Assembly: GCA_902363135.1 (NCBI GenBank)
Contig: CABIZF010000007.1
Coordinates: forward strand, 62,001-126,000
DNA length: 64,000 bases
Direction: 5' to 3'
From: Lachnospiraceae bacterium
GTDB taxonomy: Bacteria; Bacillota; Clostridia; Lachnospirales; Lachnospiraceae
The position numbers and the translations under genes are program-made. Below are positions 49,248 to 58,262 of the stretch, in pieces. The notes below the pieces were generated by a model. The model was not told the origin of the DNA. It did no database searches and was given only the letters and a program-made list of their open reading frames with translations. Numbering within the stretch: the stretch's first letter is position 1; each line of letters begins with the position of its first letter.

Positions 49248-52200
49248 ATGAAGAGTAAATATCGATTCAGGCGAATCCTTTCAGGGGTGATGGCGGCAGT
49301 CACCATCTTATCCACGGTCATTTCACCGCTGACGGTGTATGCTTCGGAAGAGCCGAAAGCGGCGGAACCGCCAGCGTATGAATCCGTAAAGGATCAGCTG
49401 GATGAAAATGAAGTGGTAAAAGCCACCGATCTGGAGCTGGAAGTCGGACAGGACTTTGATGTTTCCACGGATTTTACAAATTTGGAAATCAAGGACGAAA
49501 GCAAAGTCAAAGTGACATTCCAGAAAGCAGAGAATGACGCCGGGGAGAACTTCAGCACCAGCCATGCAGACACTTACCATGCCGTTTATTATGTGGAGCC
49601 AGTCAACCAGAACCACCCGGTTTATCAGATTGGGAGAAACCTGATCGTAAAAGAGCCTGTGACAGCAGCTCAGAGTGAACCGCAGACAGAACAGGCAGTT
49701 ACCGAAGAGGATACAGGTTCTGATGATGAGGAAGCTGCCTCGCAGGAAGAAACTGAGACAGTGCCTGTAGAAACAGAAATTGTTGAGCCGGAGACAGCTG
49801 AATCTGAAACAGAAGAACCGGAAGAAACAGAACCCGAATTTCAGGGTGGACTTTCTGAATCTGAGTTTGATGCCGCATTAGAGGAAGCCGAAACAGAAAA
49901 TACAACCGATAAAGAATCCGGGCTGACACTCAGCGATGTTCTGGAGCAGGCAGGGGAACAGGATATTGACCTTATGGCAATGGAAGATGGGGAAACCGTT
50001 TCTTTCACCGCAGTCAATACCAGTACAAGAGCAACACAGGATGTAGATGTGACAAGAGGGACTGCATACTATTATGCAGACTACGGTCTGGGTTCTTATG
50101 TAACCTATAAATATACCGTAAAATTTGGAAACGTGTCTGCAACTGCCTACTGTGTGCAGCCGTCAAAAGCAGGACCTGGGGATGGTGTTTATAAGATCAC
50201 CAAACTGGGTGACAGCAAAGCACTGGCAAAAGTATGCTACTACGGCACAAAAGCATCCGGCGAAAATGGATTTTTCTCAGAGAAACATCCTGATTTTTCC
50301 GCTGGAAAACAGTTTATCATTGTCCATCTGGCTGCGTCTTATGCCAATAACAGTAGTGACGCTTTTTCCGGTACGAATGCAACCGGACAGGCTCTGGCAA
50401 TGGAACTCTACAATTATTGCATGAGCCAGCCGGAGATACCGGAAGTGGACATGAGTTTCTCCAATGCAGATGTTACCGCATATATCAGCGGCAACAGCCA
50501 GAGAACAGAAGAGATCACCTTTAAGGCATCCGAACTGCAGACCATCACCATGAAACTGCCTTCCGGTGTCAAACTGCATAATGTGACAACGGGAAAAACA
50601 AGCAGTGCAGGTGCATCCGTGGAGATCTGCGGCGGTACCAAATTCTACTTATCTGCACCGCTGACACAGGCAGTGGATGTCAAAGGGGAATGGTCTGTTA
50701 CCATGAAGGGAAGCATCATCAAAGACTATTCCGCTTACAAGATCACAACCGGAAGCGAGACACAGGACCTTGCCCTGGTATTTGGCGAGGGCGTGACCGA
50801 TGAGAAGTATGTAGATTTTAAAGTGTCATGGGTAAAACAGGCAACTCTGGAGATCGTAAAGAAGGACCGCAAGAGCAACAAAGCCATCGCAGGTGCAGTT
50901 TATGGCGTTTACAGTGACAAGGATGGAAAGAACTTGATCACAAAGATGCCGGCCACAGATGCCAACGGAGCTTCCAGCGTTACGATCACCAAAACACAGG
51001 ATACCGTATACCTGAAAGAGATCTCCGTACCAAACGGATATCTGCTGGATACCAAAGCCTACGATGTGAAACTGGTCATCGGAGATACTGTAAAACAAAC
51101 CGTTACCGATGCAGAGCAGATGGCAAGCCTGACTGTTTATAAATTAGGAGAAGTCCTGACCGGAGCAAAGGTAACTGATGATGGTGTTTCCTTTGTTTAT
51201 ACCGAGCAGAAACAGAAGAGTGCGGTTTACAATGTTTATGCCGCAGCGGATATTGTATCCGCAGACGGAACCGTCATTTATAAAAAAGACGCACTGGTCA
51301 AAGCCGGACTTACTACCGGGGATGACGGAAGTGTCACACTGGATAATCTATATCTGGGAAAATATGTGGTAAAAGAAATGCAGGCACCACAAAATCTGAT
51401 ATGCACAGGCGAAAGCCAGGAAATCACCCTTTCCTATGCCGGAAGCAATGTGGAGAAGGTCATGGGAAGCGTGACATTCAAAAATGACCGCCAAAAAGCA
51501 AGCGTAAGCGTATACAAACAGGATAAGGAAACCAGGAAATACCTTCCGGGCGGCACTTATGGCCTGTATGCCGGAAACGACATCAAAGCAGCGGACGGAA
51601 CCGTTGTGGTCAAAAAAGATACCCTCATTGAGAAGGTAGTGACCGGAACAGACGGAAAAGCCGTATATCAGGCAGACCTGCCGATCGCTAACAGCTACTA
51701 CATGAAAGAGGTTTCTGCACCGGCCGGATATACCAGAAACAGTGAGGATGTGTACTCTTTTACGTTCCAGTACACCACAGACAAAGAGGCAACCGTTTCT
51801 TTCAGCCACACGTTCCAGAACGAGCGTGTCAATGCGAAGATCAAACTGGTAAAAGAGGATTCCGAAACCGGAAAGACCGCACAGGGAGATGCAACCCTTG
51901 AGGGTGCGGTTTACGGACTGTATGCCCGTGAGGATATCGTTCATCCGGATGGACAGACAGGTGTCCTTTACCCGGCAGGAACGCAGATTGCAACCCTGAC
52001 TACGGATACAGAGGGAAATGCAGAAGTCGCAGACCTCTATCTCGGAAAGTATTACGTGAAAGAACTGACTCCGCCTGTCGGATATCTGACAGACACGGAA
52101 GAACATGATCTGGAGTGTAATGACGAGGGAGATCTGGTTCAGACGGTAGAACGTACCGCAACTTCTCTGGAAGATGTGATCAAACAGCCGTTCCAGGTCA

Positions 52201-55200
52201 TTAAAGCAGCCAACAATGGTAAGACCGATGCCGATCTGTTAAAAGGTGTGGGATTCAGTGCATATCTGGAGAGCAGCCTGAAGAAAAATAAGGACGGTTC
52301 CTATGACTTTGCATCTGCTACTCCGGTCGTGCTGACCGCAGACGGACAGACAGAAATGTTCACGGATGAGCGTGGATATGCATGCTCCATTCCGCTTGCA
52401 TACGGAACCTACATTGTAAGGGAGACCACCACACCGCACAACTTCAAACCAGTCGATGACTTTAAGGTTGTGATCTCGGAAAACAATCCGGATCAGCCGC
52501 AGGTATGGCGTGTGCTTCTGGACGAAGAGTTTGAAGCAAAATTAAAGATCGTCAAAAAAGATGACGAGACAAAGAAATCTGTCCTGGTTCCGAATACCGA
52601 GTTTAAAGTATACAATCTGGATAACAAGAAATATGTGGAACAGGTGACCACCTACCCATCTACTACGGTACATAAATCTTATTTTACGGATGAGAATGGA
52701 TACCTGATCCTGCCACAGAATCTGGCTTGTGGAAATTACCGCATCGAAGAAGTGACTGCACCGGATGGATACACCCACAGTGCCAATACCGTGGAAATCA
52801 AGGTAGACAGCGATACCGCATACCAGGAAGATCCGGTCAGCGGTGACTTGATCATCGAGGTGGAATTCGAGAACCACCCGGCAAAAGGCAGACTGACCAT
52901 CCACAAGGAAGGAGAAGTAGTCAAAGGTTTTGACAAGGATTTCACCTATGAGGAAGCCAGCCTTGCAGGAGCCGTGTTTGAGGTTTATGCCGCAGAAGAT
53001 ATCTATACCGCAGACCATCAGAAAGATGAGAACGGCAACCGTTATCTGGAATATGCCAAAGACACACTGGTGGCAACGGTGACAACTGATGAAACCGGAA
53101 GTGCCGTAATCGAGAATCTTCCGCTCGGAACATACCGGGTAGAAGAGAAAAAAGCACCGGAAGGCTACACCTGGAATGCCAAAGGGGAAGAGGTAACCTT
53201 TACCTATGCCGGACAGGATACCCCGGTCGTAGACGAAGAAGTGACATTTAAAAATGAACGCCAGAAAGTAAGCATCACCGTGGAAAAACAGGACGCAGAA
53301 ACCGGAAGCGTGGTAGCCGGAGCTGTATTTGGACTTTACAATAAGAAGGAAATCAAATCAGGCAACAAGGTCATCGTGAAAGCAGATACCTTATTACAGG
53401 AGATCACAAGCGATGAAAAAGGACAGGCACACTTTACCCTGGACCTGCCGCTTGGAACTTATTATGTAAAAGAGATTTCCGCACCGGACGGTTTTGTATC
53501 CTCTGATGAGGTACTGGAATTTGATGCCACCTATCAGGGGCAGGACATTCCGACCATCAAGCTGAAATCTGTGAAGAAGAACCAGCCGACCACCATCGAG
53601 ATGACCAAATCCGATCTGACCACAGGCGTAGAGCTGAACGGGGCATCCCTTTCTGTTCTGGACAAGGATGGAAATGTGATCGACAGCTGGACTTCCGTAA
53701 AGGATGAGCCTCATGTGATCAAATATCTGACTGTTGGAAAAACTTATATCCTCCGTGAATCCCTTGCACCGCTTGGTTATTTAAAGACCACAGATGTGGA
53801 ATTCACCGTTCAGGATACCGCAGAAGTACAGAAAGTGGAAATGAAAGACGATGTGCCGAAAGCACTGCTGATCGTAAACAAGAAGGGTGAATTCCTTGAT
53901 AAGATCACCCTGCTGGACAATGTCAAAGGCGTTGTAGAGCATCTGTTTGAGTACATCACAGGAAGCCTGTCAGACGTTACCTTTGAGATTTACGCTGCAG
54001 AGGATATCAAAGCAGCCGATGGCGTAAGCCCGGATTACTATTCCAAAGATGAGCTGGTAGCAACTGTGACAACGGACGCAAACGGCATTGCAGAAGTATC
54101 TGATCTTCCGGTTGGAAAATACTATGTCAAAGAGGTCGGCACAGCATATGGTTACGTCCTGGATGATGAACCACGATATGTAGATCTTTCCTACCGTGAC
54201 CAGGATACCCCTGTTGTCGTATACGATGAGGACTGGCAGAACAACCGCCAGAAGGTAAAAGTGAACGTCCTGAAGAAAGAAAAGGATACCGACCGTGTAT
54301 TAAAAGGCGGCATCTTTGGTTTGTACACCAGAAACGATATCCTGTCCGCATCTGGAAAGGTGCTGATGGAGGCCGATACCCTGATCGAATTAAAAACAAC
54401 GGATGCAGATGGAAAGATTTCCTTTATTGCAGACCTGCCGATTGACGGAACCTATTATGTGAAGGAGCTGTATGCACCGGATGGATTTGTCACCACCGGA
54501 GAAGAACAGGAATTTGTTTTTGAGTACCAGGGAGACAAAGAAGCAGAAGTGTCCTATGAGTTCGTATTTGAAGATGAGCCGACAACCGTGGAACTTTCCA
54601 AAACCGATCTGACCACAGGCGAGGAACTGCCGGGAGCCAGATTACAGCTGACGGATGAAAACGGGGCTGTTGTTGAGGAATGGACATCCACCAAGGAGCC
54701 GCACATCATCAAAGAACTGGTTGTAGGAAAATCGTACACCCTGACAGAAACCAAGCCGGCCGATGGATATGCCACTGCGGAAAGCATCACATTCACCGTG
54801 GAGAATACTGTAGAGATCCAGAAACAGATAATGGAAGATGACGTGACCAAAGTGGAGATTAGCAAAACGGATATTACCGGAGATACTGAGATCGAAGGAG
54901 CCAAACTGACCATCACAGATGAAAATGGCAATATCGTAGAAACCTGGACTTCCGGTAAAGAGCCGCATTATATCGAAAAACTTCCAATCGGTAAATACAC
55001 CCTGAAAGAAGAGCAGGCTCCAAACGGTTATGTCGTTTCGGAAGAGATCACCTTCGAGGTGGCAGACACCGCAGAGATCCAGAAGGTAGCCATGAAAGAT
55101 GATACCGCAAAGGGACGTCTGATCATTGAGAAAACGGACAAGGATACCGGAGCTGCACTGAAAGGTGCGGAATTTGAATTGAGGGATGCCGATGGCAAAG

Positions 55201-55577
55201 TGGTAGAAACCCTGACCACTGATGAAAACGGTCATGCAACCAGCGGACTGCTTGCAATCGGAACTTATAAGGATGGCAAATTTGATAAGGCAGCCACTTA
55301 TTATCTGGATGAGACCAAAGCACCGGAAGGATATCAGCTGGATGAGACCAAGCATGAAGTGACATTTACTTATGTAGATGACAAAACCCCAGTGATTGAA
55401 GTCATCCAGAAAGTGACGAACGAGAAGCTGCCGGAGGACACCTCGTCTGTAAGTAACCCGAAAACAGGCGATGACACCAACCTCTGGATTCCGGCCCTGT
55501 GCCTGATCCTTTCCACAGGCGGTCTGATCGGCATGGGTGTGGCATCCAGAAGAAAGAAGAAAAAAGGGGGCAGATAG
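49248..55577 (+). CDS. Giant surface adhesin: thioester domain, ~14 CnaB/SpaA repeats, sorting signal
   Basis: 2,109 residues. A signal peptide (residues 1-32, RRILSGVMAAVTILSTVIS) and an acidic Glu/Thr-rich region (about 140-215) are followed by a domain with YCVQPS (Cys302) and TGQALAMELYNY (Gln381), the layout of a thioester domain able to bind host amines. About 14 CnaB-type repeats follow, each starting like xLxIxKxD and closing with YYVKEL or YTLKE-type strands; their Lys/Asn/Glu residues allow internal isopeptide bonds. The C-terminus has the sorting motif NPKTG (2070-2074), a hydrophobic segment and KKKKGGR. A class B sortase gene lies just downstream. The ATG at 49248 starts a perfect signal peptide; longer frames lack one. 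Confidence 0.93.
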   Translation: MKSKYRFRRILSGVMAAVTILSTVISPLTVYASEEPKAAEPPAYESVKDQLDENEVVKATDLELEVGQDFDVSTDFTNLEIKDESKVKVTFQKAENDAGENFSTSHADTYHAVYYVEPVNQNHPVYQIGRNLIVKEPVTAAQSEPQTEQAVTEEDTGSDDEEAASQEETETVPVETEIVEPETAESETEEPEETEPEFQGGLSESEFDAALEEAETENTTDKESGLTLSDVLEQAGEQDIDLMAMEDGETVSFTAVNTSTRATQDVDVTRGTAYYYADYGLGSYVTYKYTVKFGNVSATAYCVQPSKAGPGDGVYKITKLGDSKALAKVCYYGTKASGENGFFSEKHPDFSAGKQFIIVHLAASYANNSSDAFSGTNATGQALAMELYNYCMSQPEIPEVDMSFSNADVTAYISGNSQRTEEITFKASELQTITMKLPSGVKLHNVTTGKTSSAGASVEICGGTKFYLSAPLTQAVDVKGEWSVTMKGSIIKDYSAYKITTGSETQDLALVFGEGVTDEKYVDFKVSWVKQATLEIVKKDRKSNKAIAGAVYGVYSDKDGKNLITKMPATDANGASSVTITKTQDTVYLKEISVPNGYLLDTKAYDVKLVIGDTVKQTVTDAEQMASLTVYKLGEVLTGAKVTDDGVSFVYTEQKQKSAVYNVYAAADIVSADGTVIYKKDALVKAGLTTGDDGSVTLDNLYLGKYVVKEMQAPQNLICTGESQEITLSYAGSNVEKVMGSVTFKNDRQKASVSVYKQDKETRKYLPGGTYGLYAGNDIKAADGTVVVKKDTLIEKVVTGTDGKAVYQADLPIANSYYMKEVSAPAGYTRNSEDVYSFTFQYTTDKEATVSFSHTFQNERVNAKIKLVKEDSETGKTAQGDATLEGAVYGLYAREDIVHPDGQTGVLYPAGTQIATLTTDTEGNAEVADLYLGKYYVKELTPPVGYLTDTEEHDLECNDEGDLVQTVERTATSLEDVIKQPFQVIKAANNGKTDADLLKGVGFSAYLESSLKKNKDGSYDFASATPVVLTADGQTEMFTDERGYACSIPLAYGTYIVRETTTPHNFKPVDDFKVVISENNPDQPQVWRVLLDEEFEAKLKIVKKDDETKKSVLVPNTEFKVYNLDNKKYVEQVTTYPSTTVHKSYFTDENGYLILPQNLACGNYRIEEVTAPDGYTHSANTVEIKVDSDTAYQEDPVSGDLIIEVEFENHPAKGRLTIHKEGEVVKGFDKDFTYEEASLAGAVFEVYAAEDIYTADHQKDENGNRYLEYAKDTLVATVTTDETGSAVIENLPLGTYRVEEKKAPEGYTWNAKGEEVTFTYAGQDTPVVDEEVTFKNERQKVSITVEKQDAETGSVVAGAVFGLYNKKEIKSGNKVIVKADTLLQEITSDEKGQAHFTLDLPLGTYYVKEISAPDGFVSSDEVLEFDATYQGQDIPTIKLKSVKKNQPTTIEMTKSDLTTGVELNGASLSVLDKDGNVIDSWTSVKDEPHVIKYLTVGKTYILRESLAPLGYLKTTDVEFTVQDTAEVQKVEMKDDVPKALLIVNKKGEFLDKITLLDNVKGVVEHLFEYITGSLSDVTFEIYAAEDIKAADGVSPDYYSKDELVATVTTDANGIAEVSDLPVGKYYVKEVGTAYGYVLDDEPRYVDLSYRDQDTPVVVYDEDWQNNRQKVKVNVLKKEKDTDRVLKGGIFGLYTRNDILSASGKVLMEADTLIELKTTDADGKISFIADLPIDGTYYVKELYAPDGFVTTGEEQEFVFEYQGDKEAEVSYEFVFEDEPTTVELSKTDLTTGEELPGARLQLTDENGAVVEEWTSTKEPHIIKELVVGKSYTLTETKPADGYATAESITFTVENTVEIQKQIMEDDVTKVEISKTDITGDTEIEGAKLTITDENGNIVETWTSGKEPHYIEKLPIGKYTLKEEQAPNGYVVSEEITFEVADTAEIQKVAMKDDTAKGRLIIEKTDKDTGAALKGAEFELRDADGKVVETLTTDENGHATSGLLAIGTYKDGKFDKAATYYLDETKAPEGYQLDETKHEVTFTYVDDKTPVIEVIQKVTNEKLPEDTSSVSNPKTGDDTNLWIPALCLILSTGGLIGMGVASRRKKKKGGR

Positions 55578-55578
55578 G

Positions 55579-56073
55579 CTGAAACAATTATATTTTGCGT
55601 ATGGAAGCAACATGGATCTGGACCAGATGGCATATCGGTGCCCAAAGGCGGAGGTGGTAGAAACCGTCCGCCTGGAGGGGTATCGGCTGACCTTTGCAGC
55701 CGCAGGAAGCGGTCTTGCCACCATCTTCCCGGAAGAGGGAAGCCATGTGGACGGCGTCCTCTGGTCACTGACCGGGGACTGCGAAAAGAGCCTGGATCTT
55801 TATGAAGGCTATCCTGATTTTTACGACAAACAGGAAATCACCGTCAAGAATAAAGGCGGAAGAGAGATCAAAGCCATTGTCTATATCATGACAAAAGATT
55901 ACATGCAGAACTTTAATCCGCCCGGACGGTCGTACCTGACCGGAATCTTAAAGGGTTGCAGGCAGAATCAGATCCCAACAGAACCAATCCTGAAAACAGC
56001 AAGGAAACCGCCTGTGCCGGGACAGACACAGAAGAGTCAGCCAAAGAAGAGAAAAGCCGGACAGGAACGATGA
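55579..56073 (+). CDS. Gamma-glutamylcyclotransferase-like (AIG2/GGCT) protein
   Basis: About 164 residues with the GGCT fold signature: LYFAYGSNMD at the start, VDGVLWSLTGDCEKSLDLYEGYPDFY (with the likely catalytic Glu) and VYIMTKDY. GGCT enzymes cyclise gamma-glutamyl groups and release the amine, undoing gamma-glutamyl peptides. The basic tail (KPPVPGQTQKSQPKKRK) is extra. No ATG exists: the conserved start LKQLYFAYG begins with CTG at 55579, with AAGGGGG ahead; only a distant GTG inside the adhesin is in frame. It sits between the adhesin and sortase genes and overlaps the latter (ATGA). Confidence 0.87.
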   Translation: MKQLYFAYGSNMDLDQMAYRCPKAEVVETVRLEGYRLTFAAAGSGLATIFPEEGSHVDGVLWSLTGDCEKSLDLYEGYPDFYDKQEITVKNKGGREIKAIVYIMTKDYMQNFNPPGRSYLTGILKGCRQNQIPTEPILKTARKPPVPGQTQKSQPKKRKAGQER

Positions 56074-56867
56074 AAATCGTGAAAAAACTTTTTCAAGCGG
56101 TATGTCTTGCTGCTCTTTTCTTAAGTGCCGGATTTCTGATTTACCACATGGTATATCTTCCAATGGAAAACAAAAAGCTGGTGGCAGAGCTGAAAGGGAA
56201 TTTCCCGGAGCCGGAAGCTCCGGGAGCCTCAGGCTCTGAAAAGAAAGACCAACCAGCTGGAAGAAAATGCCCGGTGGCTACGGTAGACCTTGTTACTCTT
56301 CGGAAACAATACCTGGATGTGCAGGGATGGCTGACGATACCAGATACCGGAATCGATTACCCGGTGCTTCAGTCCGAACAGGAGAATGGGGAGTTTTACC
56401 TGAAACGGAATTACAAAAAGGAATATGACATCAACGGAAGCCTGTTTTTACAGGCAGACTGCAAAGTGTCTGAAAGTCGGAACCTTATCATTTACGGTCA
56501 CAACATGAACAGTGGGGCAATGTTCGGAAATCTGGACTTCTATGCAGATGAAACATATTATCAGGAGCATCCCTTTGCTTATCTTCAGACAGAGGATAGC
56601 ATTCAGGAATATCGAATTGTCACGGTGCTGAAAGCAGACAGGAATTTGTTCCCATTCCAGCAGAAACTCGCAGATGCGGAGGCAGTGCAGGAATATTTAA
56701 AAGCAGCTAAGCAGAGGGAAGTGTTCGAAACCGGGGATGATTACCTGAAGTGTATATACGATAAGGTTTTGACGCTCGTCACGTGTTCATATGAATGGAG
56801 CGGTGCCAGGAACATCGTCCTGGCGGTGCCGGTTTCCGGGGCAGTGTGGAGTCAGAAGTGTTCGTAA
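56070..56867 (+). CDS. srtB: Class B sortase
   Basis: 265 residues. An N-terminal membrane anchor (LFQAVCLAALFLSAGFLIYHMVYL) precedes the sortase domain, which has VQGWLTIPDTGIDYPVLQ, the catalytic His in IIYGHNMNSG, Cys in LTLVTCSYEW, and Arg in GARNIVLAVP. The long helix and TLVTCSYE context are class B. Class B enzymes often act on NPxTN/NPxTG motifs, which fits NPKTG of the adhesin encoded two genes upstream. The ATG at 56070 overlaps the GGCT stop. Confidence 0.95.
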   Translation: MKIVKKLFQAVCLAALFLSAGFLIYHMVYLPMENKKLVAELKGNFPEPEAPGASGSEKKDQPAGRKCPVATVDLVTLRKQYLDVQGWLTIPDTGIDYPVLQSEQENGEFYLKRNYKKEYDINGSLFLQADCKVSESRNLIIYGHNMNSGAMFGNLDFYADETYYQEHPFAYLQTEDSIQEYRIVTVLKADRNLFPFQQKLADAEAVQEYLKAAKQREVFETGDDYLKCIYDKVLTLVTCSYEWSGARNIVLAVPVSGAVWSQKCS

Positions 56868-56896
56868 GTACCAGAAAAGTGCAGAAAATGAGACAA
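56867..56896 (+). repeat. 30-base direct repeat, copy 1
   Basis: AGTACCAGAAAAGTGCAGAA followed by AATGAGACAA. It lies right after the sortase stop. Copy 2 is 121 bases on. Confidence 0.8.
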
Positions 56897-56987
56897 ATAA
56901 TGACCGCACGGGCAGGGATGTGTTCAAAACAGGGGGATTATGTAAGGGTGTGCATTGGTAGTATTTAGGTTGAAAAAAGTGTCTGAA

Positions 56988-57017
56988 AGTACCAGAAAAG
57001 TGCAGAATGTGAGACAA
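56988..57017 (+). repeat. 30-base direct repeat, copy 2
   Basis: AGTACCAGAAAAGTGCAGAA followed by TGTGAGACAA, two bases different from copy 1. It lies 84 bases before the metK start. The TGAGACAA part also occurs in the operator-like repeat at 43062-43075. Confidence 0.8.
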
Positions 57018-57101
57018 CTTATAACCCAGATCCGGCAGAAAGTGTTCCAGAAAGGAGCGTTTCCTGCCGTTATTATTTACTTGGAAAGGATGGTAACGAT
57101 T

Positions 57102-58262
57102 ATGAAACGATTTTATACAGCAGAATCCGTAACAGAAGGACATCCGGATAAGCTCTGCGACCTGATCGCAGACAGCATTCTGGACGCGTGTCTGAAAGAG
57201 GACGAAAATTCCAGAGTGGCCTGCGAGGTGCTGGCGACCAAAAGGAACATCATTGTGGCAGGAGAGATCACCAGCCGATTTGAGCCACAGGTGTTTGAAA
57301 TCATCAAAAAGGTGCTGGAGAGTGCAGGCTATGAAGCAGAGGAAATCCATATGGATGCCCTCATCCACAAACAGAGTCCGGATATCGCCGGGGCAGTGGA
57401 GAGATCCAGAGAACGAAGGGCAGGGACTGTTTCTGTTCAGAGCGGACTTGCCAGCGGTGCCGGGGATCAGGGCATCATGATTGGTTACGCCTGCGATGAG
57501 ACACCGCAGCTTATGCCGATGCCAGTGGTTCTGGCGAACCGCATTGTAAGGGAACTGTCTGCAAGCCGTAGAAGCGGATATATCACGGGAATCTTGCCAG
57601 ACGGAAAGGCGCAGGTGACCGTGGAGTATGAAGATGACAGACCTGCCCGGCTGGATACCGTCATTGTGTCCTGCCAGCATGAAAAGGAAAAATCCCTTCG
57701 GAAGCTGGAGCATGAGATCCGGGAGAAAGTGTTACGCCCGGCACTCCGTATGCTGCCACCGGATGAGGATACCAAGATCCTGATTAACCCATCGGGCAGA
57801 TTTGTGTGCGGAGGTCTGGATGCAGACACCGGACTGACAGGAAGGAAACTAATGGTGGATACCTACGGCAGCCTGGTACCGCATGGCGGCGGTGCATTCT
57901 CCGGGAAGGATTGTTCCAAAGTTGACCGTTCCGGGGCATACATGGCCCGTTACATCGCCAAAAACATGGTAGCTGCCGGACTTGCCAGCCGATGCCAGGT
58001 GTCCCTTGCCTATGCCATTGGGGTTGCCCAGCCAGTCATGGTGCAGGTGGATACCTTTGGAACGGGAAAGATCTGTGCGGATGACTGCCTCGCCGCAGCG
58101 ATCCCTCTGGTGTTCGGGCTTACCCCAAGCCAGATCTGTGACACCCTGCACCTGAAGCGGCCAATCTACCGACAGAGTGCGGTGTTCGGGCATTTTGGAA
58201 GAAAGGAATTCCCGTGGGAGAAAACGGATAAGGCAGAGCAGCTCCGGGATACCGTGATGTAA
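57102..58262 (+). CDS. metK: S-adenosylmethionine synthetase carried by the element
   Basis: 386 residues with all MetK motifs: TEGHPDKLCD (methionine/ATP), GAGDQGIMIGYA, and GGGAFSGKDCSKVDRSGAYMARYIAKN. It makes S-adenosylmethionine from ATP and methionine. It is slightly shorter than chromosomal MetK (~395). The ATG at 57102 has AAAGGATGG ten bases ahead; a longer frame running over the direct repeats is rejected. Its stop overlaps the next gene. Two DNA methyltransferases on the same element need SAM, so a dedicated supply is a reasonable inference. Confidence 0.95.
   Translation: MKRFYTAESVTEGHPDKLCDLIADSILDACLKEDENSRVACEVLATKRNIIVAGEITSRFEPQVFEIIKKVLESAGYEAEEIHMDALIHKQSPDIAGAVERSRERRAGTVSVQSGLASGAGDQGIMIGYACDETPQLMPMPVVLANRIVRELSASRRSGYITGILPDGKAQVTVEYEDDRPARLDTVIVSCQHEKEKSLRKLEHEIREKVLRPALRMLPPDEDTKILINPSGRFVCGGLDADTGLTGRKLMVDTYGSLVPHGGGAFSGKDCSKVDRSGAYMARYIAKNMVAAGLASRCQVSLAYAIGVAQPVMVQVDTFGTGKICADDCLAAAIPLVFGLTPSQICDTLHLKRPIYRQSAVFGHFGRKEFPWEKTDKAEQLRDTVM

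Noticed and set aside
54642-55724. 360-codon reverse frame under the adhesin end
   Set aside because: Antisense of the CnaB repeats; low-complexity Phe/Ile/Gly text and no start signal.
56868-57101. SAM riboswitch before metK
   Set aside because: Looked for because of metK; no SAM-I type core or terminator/antiterminator pair recognised, only direct repeats and one hairpin.
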